Assembly: GCA_030374805.1 (NCBI GenBank)
Contig: JARGSG010000047.1
Span: 186,001-250,000 of the forward strand
Origin: Gracilaria gracilis
Taxonomy: Eukaryota > Rhodophyta > Florideophyceae > Gracilariales > Gracilariaceae
Direction of reading: 5' to 3'
DNA length: 64,000 nucleotides
The position numbers and the translations under genes are program-made. The notes beneath the pieces are model-generated. The model was given only the letters and a program-made list of their open reading frames with translations. It made no database searches and was not told where the DNA came from. Positions 47,601 to 55,199 of this stretch are shown here, piece after piece. How positions within the stretch are numbered: position 1 is the first letter of the stretch; every line of letters begins with the position of its first letter.

Positions 47601-47814
47601 AGGTGTCGACGTCACATAGGGAGCAGGAGGAGACGGAGAAAGAGGTGGCGGTAGGCGGGATGCATTCGGTTCGACTGCGGGTTCCGATGACGTAGCAGCA
47701 ATCGCATTGACAGTTGCTTTCAAGCAGACGCGAAAGGAAGCGCGGCTGCGCGTGGACCGCATGCAGCGCCAACACAACGGACACGGCAACGAAGAGGAGG
47801 CGATAAGAACGCAT
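44623..47814 (-). CDS. Cysteine-rich type I membrane protein with a long acidic tail
   Basis: The first ATG at 47814 gives 1063 residues. A signal peptide (RSYRLLFVAVSVVLALHAVHA) is followed by a short outer domain of about 75 residues with ten cysteines (CQCDCC, then single and paired Cys up to TATC). A membrane span, LVPVTFIAIVVCLVLYGLCV, comes at about 100-120. The remaining roughly 930 residues are cytosolic, rich in Glu, Asp, Ser, Thr and Gln, with no fold evident. This looks like a receptor or adaptor with a disordered tail; the family is not recognised. The gene stops 12 bp from a solo LTR, whose sequence must form its 3'UTR. Confidence 0.8.
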   Translation of the reverse strand: MRSYRLLFVAVSVVLALHAVHAQPRFLSRLLESNCQCDCCYVIGTRSRTECIPPTATSFSVSSCSLCDVDTCAKRYPTACAQVSSIATATCIKREGWMLRLVPVTFIAIVVCLVLYGLCVRKFDGYHDDNLVHDSRPRVLERASYHTFAAIQPPNPSFDAASRPLLSTIVEEQDEHDAAAPPSDQLSSSHPSEQQPSPSIEFVNAANALEQASLQTPNACPSQTAGQQHVAAHHQSHLYIESTRELSYSIHTSSGHAVLPINTDSPNHRQNLNVQPSPTKQAASDSPQQLYANVSDSHLKQATPPLEAALVEQFHIAAYAKQSRHPARVGNTEQVCDAPSEQAIIQIDHTFVAVEGHNMRPRVDTKQVQDQAVSPQKTEVQPETEPDLLKPDEAAETTLATVQESKLCASEATLPGADVKQSDHSPGSPHVVQDRRALDSAPAFASGPDQTATEPVHNSAAAKIEVLGHVSPGSEFLDNGTNRLDAVTEGVAQDGKASQATESVSKTTSSVQAASITVSSDVEWDPTTLDGVEPAVTDYDSGLPGIDAQGTGVTEGDEETKDVRSVKSDPVEVLHVCESIPFHSVGNKDVLRQSNTEVEANAICFALKSKNPVSAEDSEPVPLLEIQQRGEQVENLNVGVEAVNSTEYSEDASNGPHLEGIDQEESAPATRLHVIPEPMDQEESPSLTGIDDATEKSAADEGATTDVEKNEGDEEIPSSFVSGRGERDVPVVGEGRHEEIIEIDSIAIGSTSNDIRAQSEEVVLTEALSQAEHINAVNPPTDIDIVYAVETQQNDLEPTTSIRAVSALPELAGFTSGRHPDEGKQDITEDVGKSYLHESLGDGDGSMRQAESPMSRVGTAVDAESSVTVTGFEEVEIVVDSPGEIEQRNKTGNQNEIERELIDGFEDRNGDLQQGDEKLVLDTIETDIVEDCSETRTAAAEAETEAQQEDQDTSSTATRSATAGKFHEPNTSKHENYTHTEEQTQEERIDCDVKEPVPTTAFSVAQHNAGLLDTPVDESSPLPDSVNRQETTSDANVGELTDPIRNIIHAQTTPGLDNPNFIQ

Positions 47815-48377
47815 GTTGAACAGATCGTAGCGACAAGGTAGTGCCGGGTGGAAAGAAGGGCAAGGACGAAGACACAACAAGCGCCCCCCCCTATTCACCA
47901 GCTATCTCACCAAGCGTAACCACCTGCAGCACAGCAGCGAAAACGTGAAGCGTTTGAAGCACATGAAGAGAACTTTGGCGCGCGCGGCGCGGCGCACGCC
48001 GCTTCAAGTGGAGCGCTCACCGCCGTCACGCGCGCGTGACGAGCGTCCGAGTACGTACCGCTCTGCTGAGCAGAGTCTGCTCTGCGCTTCGTCGCCTCCA
48101 GCCTGGAAGCGGAGATCGCGCCACGTGAGCAGCTGTAAGCGCGCGGCTGTAAGCGCCCGCCCGTTGGCCAACCGTCGCCCGTGGGCGCCCGCGATGACCC
48201 ATCTCGATGGCGCAACGGCTCGACGCATGCCACGCGCGTGTCGTCGCTCATACATATCTAAAATTACGCGAGCGAGTGACCCGAGCTCGGCCCTGCCGCT
48301 TCAGCTCCGACCTTCTCTTCACAGCTGCGCTCAGAACGGACGGCCCAACCTCTTCGTACACGCACTTCACTGCAGTC
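47815..48377. promoter_or_regulatory. Divergent promoter between the cysteine-rich and DUF4079 genes
   Basis: 563 bp, strongly GC-rich after 47970. An in-frame upstream ATG for the DUF4079 gene lies at 48207. CACGTGAGC occurs near 48123. No TATA box is clear. Confidence 0.4.
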
Positions 48378-49019
48378 ATGACCGACGCCGCCTTCCTGCC
48401 CGCCGCACACGGCGCGCTGCCGCTGTCGCGCCCGCGTCGCGCGTCGCTCTGCGCGCGGCGCGCGCGCGTGGCAGCCGCGCCGCGCATGCAGCTGCCCGTC
48501 GATGTGCCGGCGCAGCTGGTGCTGGCGGCCAATCCGGCGTGGCTCACCAAGGTAGCCGACACGATCGCCACGCTCAATTTGCCCAAGCCGGTCGTGGAGT
48601 GGGGGCACCCTGCCATGATGGCCTTCCTCGTGCTGGGCATGGGCGCGCCCGGCGCCTACTTTGGCTGGGCCGGTCGGCTCAACGCCGACAAGAAGGCGGG
48701 CGTGGGTCAGAAGAAGCTGCATGAGAACGTCATGCTGGGCTTCTTTCTGCTCGCCTTTCTGGGTGGCGTTGGTGGCACCTTGTCGGTTGCGATGCAGGGT
48801 TATGACATTTGGGAATCACCGCATTTCATCTCGGCCGTCGTCGTTCTGCTCATGCTTACCATCAACTCGGTGTTAGCCTACTCTGGCTTCACTATTGGAA
48901 CTGATGGCACGGCGAAGGGCCGTTTGCAGGGACGCAAAATCCATGCATACTTTGGATTGGCCACTATGACTGCCTTTTTGGTCCACGCCGTTCTCGGTGC
49001 CTTGATTCTTTTGGGTTAG
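48378..49019 (+). CDS. Plastid DUF4079 membrane protein
   Basis: 213 residues from the ATG at 48378 (a start at 48207 would add 57). Residues 1-40 are Arg/Ala-rich without acidic residues, like a plastid transit peptide. Then come four hydrophobic segments: GHPAMMAFLVLGMGAPGAYF, MLGFFLLAFLGGVGGTL, ISAVVVLLMLTINSVLAYSG and a last one after KIHAYFGLATMTAF. Conserved His residues occur at the start of each pair (GHPAMM, LHENVM, PHFISA, IHAYFG, VHAVLG), as in cytochrome-b561-like four-helix proteins. DUF4079 is found in cyanobacteria and plastids; its role is not known to me. It is convergent with PDS5. Confidence 0.85.
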   Translation: MTDAAFLPAAHGALPLSRPRRASLCARRARVAAAPRMQLPVDVPAQLVLAANPAWLTKVADTIATLNLPKPVVEWGHPAMMAFLVLGMGAPGAYFGWAGRLNADKKAGVGQKKLHENVMLGFFLLAFLGGVGGTLSVAMQGYDIWESPHFISAVVVLLMLTINSVLAYSGFTIGTDGTAKGRLQGRKIHAYFGLATMTAFLVHAVLGALILLG

Positions 49020-49186
49020 CTTCCTTTATCAGCTACTCTAGATGCCTGCCACTCCACCAAGTTTCCCGCGCTGTCATGGTCTGGATGCACGCAACCATTT
49101 TGATTCCGTTCGCTCGTGAACCCACTTAAGAGTACCAAGCAAAACCACTTACAAATACATAAACATCTACACTGTGTTTACTTCTG

Positions 49187-52100
49187 TTATGGTCGTCGAT
49201 TTCGAGCGCTTCGACGAACTACTACATTCTTCTCGTCCTGCAATCCCTCGTCCAACTCCGCCGAAGAGCGTTTCTTCCCCCGTGATGTTCTCTTCGATCT
49301 TCGCACAGTAGAACCCCCTTCCACATTCTCTACCCCTTCCCCTTCCACCTCTTTCTCAGCGCCCATTTCACCCTCCAACTTTGCCAGCCGATCAAACAAC
49401 TCCTTTTTGTTGTCTGGCGATTTCTTCACTCGCGATCGACGCCTCTTCGTTTTCCCAGTGCTTGCCGCGCTAGAAACCTTCAAATCGGAAACAATATGTC
49501 CCGGCGTGTTCTTCGTCGACTCCACCACGTCCTTGTCATCCAGTTTTCGTGCAAGTTCCACCAACGACGGTCTCACCACCTCTGTAGACTTAACCTTACG
49601 GTTAGCACTTTGATCAAACATGTCCGCAGGCAATGCAACCCGTCCCGGATAATCGGACAAATTCCATTTCCGCCCAGCTTGCTTCTTTCTCAGAATACCA
49701 CCCGCAATTCGTGACAGTTCGATCACATACTCTGTTCCCTGCCGCCCATCTCGGTCAGAAGCCACTTGAGCAATTGACAGCGTTTCAATGTACTCATTCA
49801 GGATACCTGCGTGCTCGTTTGATTCCAGTAAGCGGTCCAAAAATAGATCCAAGCATTTCTGAGACTCTTGAAAGCCCGCTTCTTGATCAAGTTCAACGCC
49901 GGGGAGATGAGCCAACACCCAGATCAGTTCCGGTACGGCAGACTCTGGCAAAAGTTGCAAGTTTGCTGACTTTCCCTTTTGTCTTGCGTGATTGTATACT
50001 CTCCGTCTGTACCGGAATATCGAACTGAGCATTAATCGAACCTGCCCGAGGTTCTCCATAACCGGTTCAACGGCCATTAAGCCCAGAGCTGCAGACCACC
50101 GCAGTGGCAATTTCTTTCTCAAAATGTTGTTATACACGCTCTTCGCGAAAGATAGACGCACCGTCGGGTTTGAATCTTGCGCAACTAGCAACGTCGTCAC
50201 GAATACATGTGGAGTGACTCTCTGGAAAAATCTTGGTTGCCTCGACAAATACATTACGCCTCGACCTGCGCATAACCTGCAAACTGCAAACGCTGCCTCC
50301 AATGATGGGGTCGCGCCTTCAGTTGCAACATCTGTCATCTCTTCATCCGACTCTTTTTTCACAGCAGTCGAACCGTCTTGCAGCTCGGCCTCGACTCCGT
50401 CTTGGGGTTCTTGTTTCACAACATTTGAGATAGAGAACACATCACCGTGGGCATCGTCGCATATTCTCATCAGTATGTCGATGACTGCTATAGATTCCTC
50501 GTCATCTTGAAAAGACAAGCTGTACACGAGCAGCTTCACGGCTCTTTGAGCGAGTTCGGCTAGGCACAGCGCTCTTCTGTCAAGCATCTTAGCCGTCAAA
50601 GGGCCCGTCTCGGGCCCGAAAATGTGACTCGAAGACATGATCTTCATTTCTTCTGCATCTCGTGACAGAATCTCCTCCTCATCAAGGGTATTTTGCGCCG
50701 AATGGATCACACCATTCATTGTTCCACTCAACAACGCTCTTGAGAAATCGAAACACTCCAAGGCACATGATTTGAAACATGTTGACGCATGCTTGGCAAG
50801 TTGGGAAAGAGCAGCTAACGGTGCCACGATAGTCTCTATTCTCCCCGTAAACGAATCAAGTTTTGAAGTTAGTTCTTTCCCGAGTTTTCTTAGAGAATCC
50901 GAATCATTTCTTTGCAAGTTTATAAACGCTCGACAACCCCACTTCGCAAGTTTTCCTCCGCGATCCGGGCGAATCAAAGAGTCCGTCATCATATACTTTC
51001 GGAGATTTTGAAGCATTTCTTCTTTCGAATCCTCTGAGACGCTAACGACAGATAGCCGGCAAGCCAGTTTCATCCCGCAAAGAATCACATCAGCCGATGA
51101 ATTGGAAGCCTCCAGACTTACGCCCACAAGTGATCTTATTTCTTTCACTCTAAAGGGTAGAACTTCAATACAGTCGGCTCCCACAAGATCAAGATAGCGA
51201 AGAATTCCCGGCAAAACATGCTTTTCACTTTCTGTGGCCATTTGAGTCAAAGCCCCGTTTCTTTCCCCTTCAACCAATGGAATCGAACTCTCCTCCTTCG
51301 CAATGTCACATGCTGCTGAAAAGTAGGAACCGGAGAACACACCAGCGCAACAGACAGGGAATACGTGATCAGTAAAGAAAATCCCTTCCCCTGATTTGGA
51401 ACCTAACCGCGACACAACGTCCTGGCGCGCATTGAGAACTTCTGCTAGAGTGGACAAAGGGTGAACTGCCTTCAGAATCTTGTCGAATATCTTGAGATCC
51501 GGCGCGGTCGCAAAAGACATGCAAAGCTTCTGGCAGTTTTCTAGGTTGATAGGAGAGCCAATGCGAGCTGATAGAAGAGAAGCAAGTGCGAATGCATGAT
51601 TACGCAACTCAATTGTCGGTGTAGCGGGTGTGGCCGCATGGGGACTCCCTTCTTGATCTTCACCATGGTGCTTTCTGGAAAACGTCGGGTGGACGGGAGT
51701 CGCTGGCTTTTCGTCAGGGCTTGCCGTACTCGCGGACTTTCGTGTATTGAGACGGAATTGAGAGATTGTTATCAGTGTTGCTCTCGTATTCCATCGACCG
51801 CGTACAATGGCAGAGAGTTGTGCAAAACACGTAGGCGAAAGCTGGGAAATGAAAATCGATAAGCGACGCAACCCCACACTAACATTGGTACCATTATCCT
51901 TCGAAATAGCAGGGATTTGTTCAAAGATGAGCTTCTCTATATCACGAGCACTTTTCTGGTCTCCAGCTTCGTTCAGTGCCGCATGGGCACGCAAAATAAC
52001 GTCGGGAAGCCATGAAAGCCGTAACATTCGAGTCTCCAACACTTCATTCAACGTCGTTGGTTCAATAGATATTCGAGGTCTTCCCCGCCCTCGGCTTTCT

Positions 52101-53809
52101 CCATTTGAAATCTTGGTTTTCTCCCAGTCCATTGAAGATTCCCTCTCGTCAAACCCATCATTCGTCGAAGTTGGTCTGGAATAAGATGGGTTTGCATTTG
52201 TGTAAATCTCGCAAACTTGAGCTAGAGCAGCCTTTCTTACCTGCGGTTTTCTGTCCAGAAGACGCAACGACAATACATTGAGCAGAGTCTCGCTCGCGCG
52301 ATGAATACATTTGCCAATGGATTCAAGAGCCACACATCTGACATGGTCGTCTTTGTCAATCGCCCTATCCTTCAGCATGCTGTCAAGAGTGTCAGCATGC
52401 TTTGGATGTACCAAAAGAAGCGGACCAAGAGACGCAGCTATCTCTGCACGAATCTCAGCACTCACATCTCGCTGTCGGTTCAGAAACTCGGCAAACAACG
52501 ACGGGTAAGATTGGATAACATCCACCCTGGACGTGAAGAGGCCCGCGAGGATCTGCACGCTCGCTAGTCGAATGCTTTCGTCAGACGAGCCAATAAGATT
52601 CTCGAGGCTGGGAATGACGTAGATGAGCACATCGGGCGCAATTCTGTTAATGGCTACAAGAAGCTGGGCAATGTGCTCGTGGTGTTCAGAAAGCTCAGCC
52701 TTCGACGACGCCTCGTCTTCCTCGAGACGCCGTTTCGCGGGACTCTTGCGACGAGTGGCATGCTTTTTCTCCGGCGTGCCAAGACTCTTGACCGTTTGCA
52801 AGCAGCGCATGGACTCGTTGAGCATACTACACAACGGCACCTGCACGCACGCGCGGGCGCCGTGGAGCACAGTCTCCGCCAGCGAAACGGAAGGCGAGGG
52901 GTACTGCAAGTGCGGCACAAGAGGCGCCAGCATGGCGTCCAGAACGTCCTTTCTGAGATCCTCCGCCTCCTCCAGCAGCGAGACGAGAATGTCGGCCAGG
53001 TGCTGTCTGGACTTTTCCGACTGATGCGCGCGCACGATGGCATAGAAGCACGCGAAAATGTCACACACAAACTGGTCGTCGTCGCAAAATATGACAAAGG
53101 TCTTAACGGTAGCAAGCTGCTCCAGCAGCGAAAAGCGGAACGGCTCATACACGTCGTTGGGAGAGGCCATGACGGCGAGTTGCTCAACGAAGAGTGTACT
53201 GAGCTGATCCAGCTTGCGCTGCGACACCGGTGGATCAGGGGCGCATATCCGCAGCAACTCGGCCATACAACAGGCAGTGAAGAGCTTGACGCAGTCATCA
53301 TGATGGGTGATGAATCGCTCGGTAGAAAGCGCCTCCGCCAACGCATGCAGATCATCTTGCTCGCGCAGCTGGCGTTCCGGCAAGCGTTTGGAATCGCCCG
53401 GCGTATGTTCGGCCGCCTCCACCAAGTTGACCACGGTCTGCAGTCGTGTCAACAGGCCCCTGAGCTCCGCGACGAGGCGCTCATCCGCGAGCTCGATGAC
53501 GCGATGCGCCCACTGCGCGGTCAACGGCGGCTGCTCCGCCTGCGACTGTTGTTGGTCGGGGTCGGACGGCGCGACGCTGCTGCTGAGCGGCGCGGTGGAC
53601 GCGGCTGACACGGCGCGGAGCGCGCTGATGTGATGGTTGGCGATGCGCTCAAAGTGGGCGCGTCTTCTGGGCAGGTCGCGCGTGCGGCGCGCAGAGTGTC
53701 GGAACGACGCGCGTCGCAGGCGGCGCGGCGGCGTGACGGGCGCGCCATGTTCGTCGGTGGGGTGCGCCGACGTGGCGGCGGCGGCGGCAGCGCGCGTGCG
53801 ACGCGGCAT
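49187..53809 (-). CDS. PDS5: Sister-chromatid cohesion protein PDS5
   Basis: 1540 residues from the first ATG (53809). The N-terminal third has the PDS5 signature: a helix ending LVEAAEH, HHDDCVKLFTACCMAELLRI, CAPDPPVSQRKL, then FRFSLLEQLATVKTFVIFCD. HEAT repeats fill the middle (for example VRCVALESIGKCIHRASETL). The C-terminal 120 residues are basic and Ser-rich with KRRRSR and KRTSRGKKRSS clusters, fitting DNA or chromatin contact. PDS5 binds cohesin's SCC1 and controls its release and acetylation. The size is slightly above the usual 1200-1450. GC is high at the 5' end and falls along the gene. Confidence 0.9.
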   Translation of the reverse strand: MPRRTRAAAAAATSAHPTDEHGAPVTPPRRLRRASFRHSARRTRDLPRRRAHFERIANHHISALRAVSAASTAPLSSSVAPSDPDQQQSQAEQPPLTAQWAHRVIELADERLVAELRGLLTRLQTVVNLVEAAEHTPGDSKRLPERQLREQDDLHALAEALSTERFITHHDDCVKLFTACCMAELLRICAPDPPVSQRKLDQLSTLFVEQLAVMASPNDVYEPFRFSLLEQLATVKTFVIFCDDDQFVCDIFACFYAIVRAHQSEKSRQHLADILVSLLEEAEDLRKDVLDAMLAPLVPHLQYPSPSVSLAETVLHGARACVQVPLCSMLNESMRCLQTVKSLGTPEKKHATRRKSPAKRRLEEDEASSKAELSEHHEHIAQLLVAINRIAPDVLIYVIPSLENLIGSSDESIRLASVQILAGLFTSRVDVIQSYPSLFAEFLNRQRDVSAEIRAEIAASLGPLLLVHPKHADTLDSMLKDRAIDKDDHVRCVALESIGKCIHRASETLLNVLSLRLLDRKPQVRKAALAQVCEIYTNANPSYSRPTSTNDGFDERESSMDWEKTKISNGESRGRGRPRISIEPTTLNEVLETRMLRLSWLPDVILRAHAALNEAGDQKSARDIEKLIFEQIPAISKDNGTNVSVGLRRLSIFISQLSPTCFAQLSAIVRGRWNTRATLITISQFRLNTRKSASTASPDEKPATPVHPTFSRKHHGEDQEGSPHAATPATPTIELRNHAFALASLLSARIGSPINLENCQKLCMSFATAPDLKIFDKILKAVHPLSTLAEVLNARQDVVSRLGSKSGEGIFFTDHVFPVCCAGVFSGSYFSAACDIAKEESSIPLVEGERNGALTQMATESEKHVLPGILRYLDLVGADCIEVLPFRVKEIRSLVGVSLEASNSSADVILCGMKLACRLSVVSVSEDSKEEMLQNLRKYMMTDSLIRPDRGGKLAKWGCRAFINLQRNDSDSLRKLGKELTSKLDSFTGRIETIVAPLAALSQLAKHASTCFKSCALECFDFSRALLSGTMNGVIHSAQNTLDEEEILSRDAEEMKIMSSSHIFGPETGPLTAKMLDRRALCLAELAQRAVKLLVYSLSFQDDEESIAVIDILMRICDDAHGDVFSISNVVKQEPQDGVEAELQDGSTAVKKESDEEMTDVATEGATPSLEAAFAVCRLCAGRGVMYLSRQPRFFQRVTPHVFVTTLLVAQDSNPTVRLSFAKSVYNNILRKKLPLRWSAALGLMAVEPVMENLGQVRLMLSSIFRYRRRVYNHARQKGKSANLQLLPESAVPELIWVLAHLPGVELDQEAGFQESQKCLDLFLDRLLESNEHAGILNEYIETLSIAQVASDRDGRQGTEYVIELSRIAGGILRKKQAGRKWNLSDYPGRVALPADMFDQSANRKVKSTEVVRPSLVELARKLDDKDVVESTKNTPGHIVSDLKVSSAASTGKTKRRRSRVKKSPDNKKELFDRLAKLEGEMGAEKEVEGEGVENVEGGSTVRRSKRTSRGKKRSSAELDEGLQDEKNVVVRRSARNRRP

Positions 53810-54070
53810 GCTGGAGGTGGCGGCGGCGCTGCTGATGAAGATGAAGAAGAAAGAAGAAAGGCAGAGGGCTGAGACGGCGGAGCTGTTTAAAGGTTTACAA
53901 GGGGGCAAGTGTGAAGGGACTCGCGAGGCGGAATGGCGAGCGCTCACGAATGGCAATGCACATTTTGGCGCGAGCAGTTCGTGTTTCGCTTCGCTTCGCT
54001 TCGCTTCGGGCGCGTGCGGGCTCTAAAAAAACTAAAAACTTTGTATGCAAATGGTTGTTGAGCGTTCGCT

Positions 54071-54823
54071 TCATCGCTCGGCGCTCATGAGCTGCTGGAA
54101 GTAGCGGTCGTTGTTAGCCTCGTTGAGGTCCGATTCGTCCACCTTTTGGCGCGCAGTGAAGCGCTCGCCCCAGCCAGCAGCGCCGCCGCCAGCAGCAGCA
54201 CCAGCGCCGGCGATGCGACTCCGCACATGGTGCAGCCTCTTCCTCGTAGCGTCCTTGATACGTGCCACATGCGTGTCCCAAGTGTCGGCGGCGGCCGGCT
54301 GGCCGTGCTCCTTTAGTGGCGGCGGCGGTTGTGATGATGGCTGTTCTCTCTTGACGGCGTGCCACAACGAAATGGCCTTGATGGCATCCAACACCGGCGC
54401 GCGTGCGCACGGCTCTTGCGGCGGCCGCGCACTGCGCTGGGTATGCGCCAAGACGCGCACGTCGTCGCGCAGCACGGGCGCATTCCGCGCAGCCTTGGCG
54501 TGCTTGGCGTGCTTGGCAGCAGCCTTTGCCGACAGCCTCTTGACGGCCACGCGCCCCGACACCCTGACCTTTCTCACGCGCCGCTCCGCCTTCTTCTTCA
54601 CCAGCTTGGCGCGTTCCCTCGCGCGCGCCCCGCCACCGCCCTCACCGCCAGCGCCACCGCCGCCGCCAGAGTAGAAGCTGACCAGCGTATCGGTTTGCTC
54701 GTGCACAGCCGGGTGCGCCACGGTATGCGGCACGGTGCCCGCGGCGCGGCGCTCGCGCAGGCGCGCAATAGCCTCGCGCTCCGCGCGCGTGAGCACGCCA
54801 CGCGGCGTGAAGCAGCACGTCAT
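54071..54823 (-). CDS. Unknown basic protein
   Basis: 250 residues from the first ATG. It begins MTCCFTPRGVLTRAEREAIA, has a Gly-rich stretch (about 50-65), then a very basic Ala/Lys/Arg segment (KLVKKKAERRVRKVRVSGRV and on) and a C-terminus ending NEANNDRYFQQLMSAER. No domain is recognised. The basic middle suggests nucleic-acid or nucleolar binding, but this is inference. It lies between PDS5 and PRP6 on the same strand inside a strong GC island. The start and end resemble structured protein more than noise, so it is probably a gene. Confidence 0.55.
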   Translation of the reverse strand: MTCCFTPRGVLTRAEREAIARLRERRAAGTVPHTVAHPAVHEQTDTLVSFYSGGGGGAGGEGGGGARARERAKLVKKKAERRVRKVRVSGRVAVKRLSAKAAAKHAKHAKAARNAPVLRDDVRVLAHTQRSARPPQEPCARAPVLDAIKAISLWHAVKREQPSSQPPPPLKEHGQPAAADTWDTHVARIKDATRKRLHHVRSRIAGAGAAAGGGAAGWGERFTARQKVDESDLNEANNDRYFQQLMSAER

Positions 54824-55199
54824 CTCACTCACACACCCAAAAAAAGAGCCAACAGGCGATGCTCGCAAGCGACAACAAGCCGGTCGGTGCCGCGCGGTTT
54901 GAGGCCGCCTGTGTGCGCGCGCGCCGCGCTGCGCTTAAAGCAGCGCATCATCGCGCGCGCGCGCGCGGCTGCTCCGCCCCCCGCAGCAGCACAACACACA
55001 AACGTTACGATTCGTAACTTACGAAGCGCGTGCAACAGTGCGCACCGTTACACGGCGCGCGCGCCGCTTCGCTCGTAACGGGCGCTCGTGCGTGACACGC
55101 ACGCGCACAACGCGTGTGTCACGCATCATTACAGCGAAGGGGCGCCATTACAGCGCAGCGCGCCATTACAGCGCAGCGCGCCATTACAGCGCGCCGTTG
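54824..55199. promoter_or_regulatory. GC island with palindromes and an 18-bp tandem repeat
   Basis: It lies upstream of the unknown gene and right at the PRP6 stop. It contains GTTACGA-T-TCGTAAC (55004-55018), an inverted repeat GCGTGACACGC/GCGTGTGTCACGC (55090-55100, 55112-55124) and nearly three copies of GCGCCATTACAGCGCAGC (55142-55192) preceded by a degenerate copy. Confidence 0.55.
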
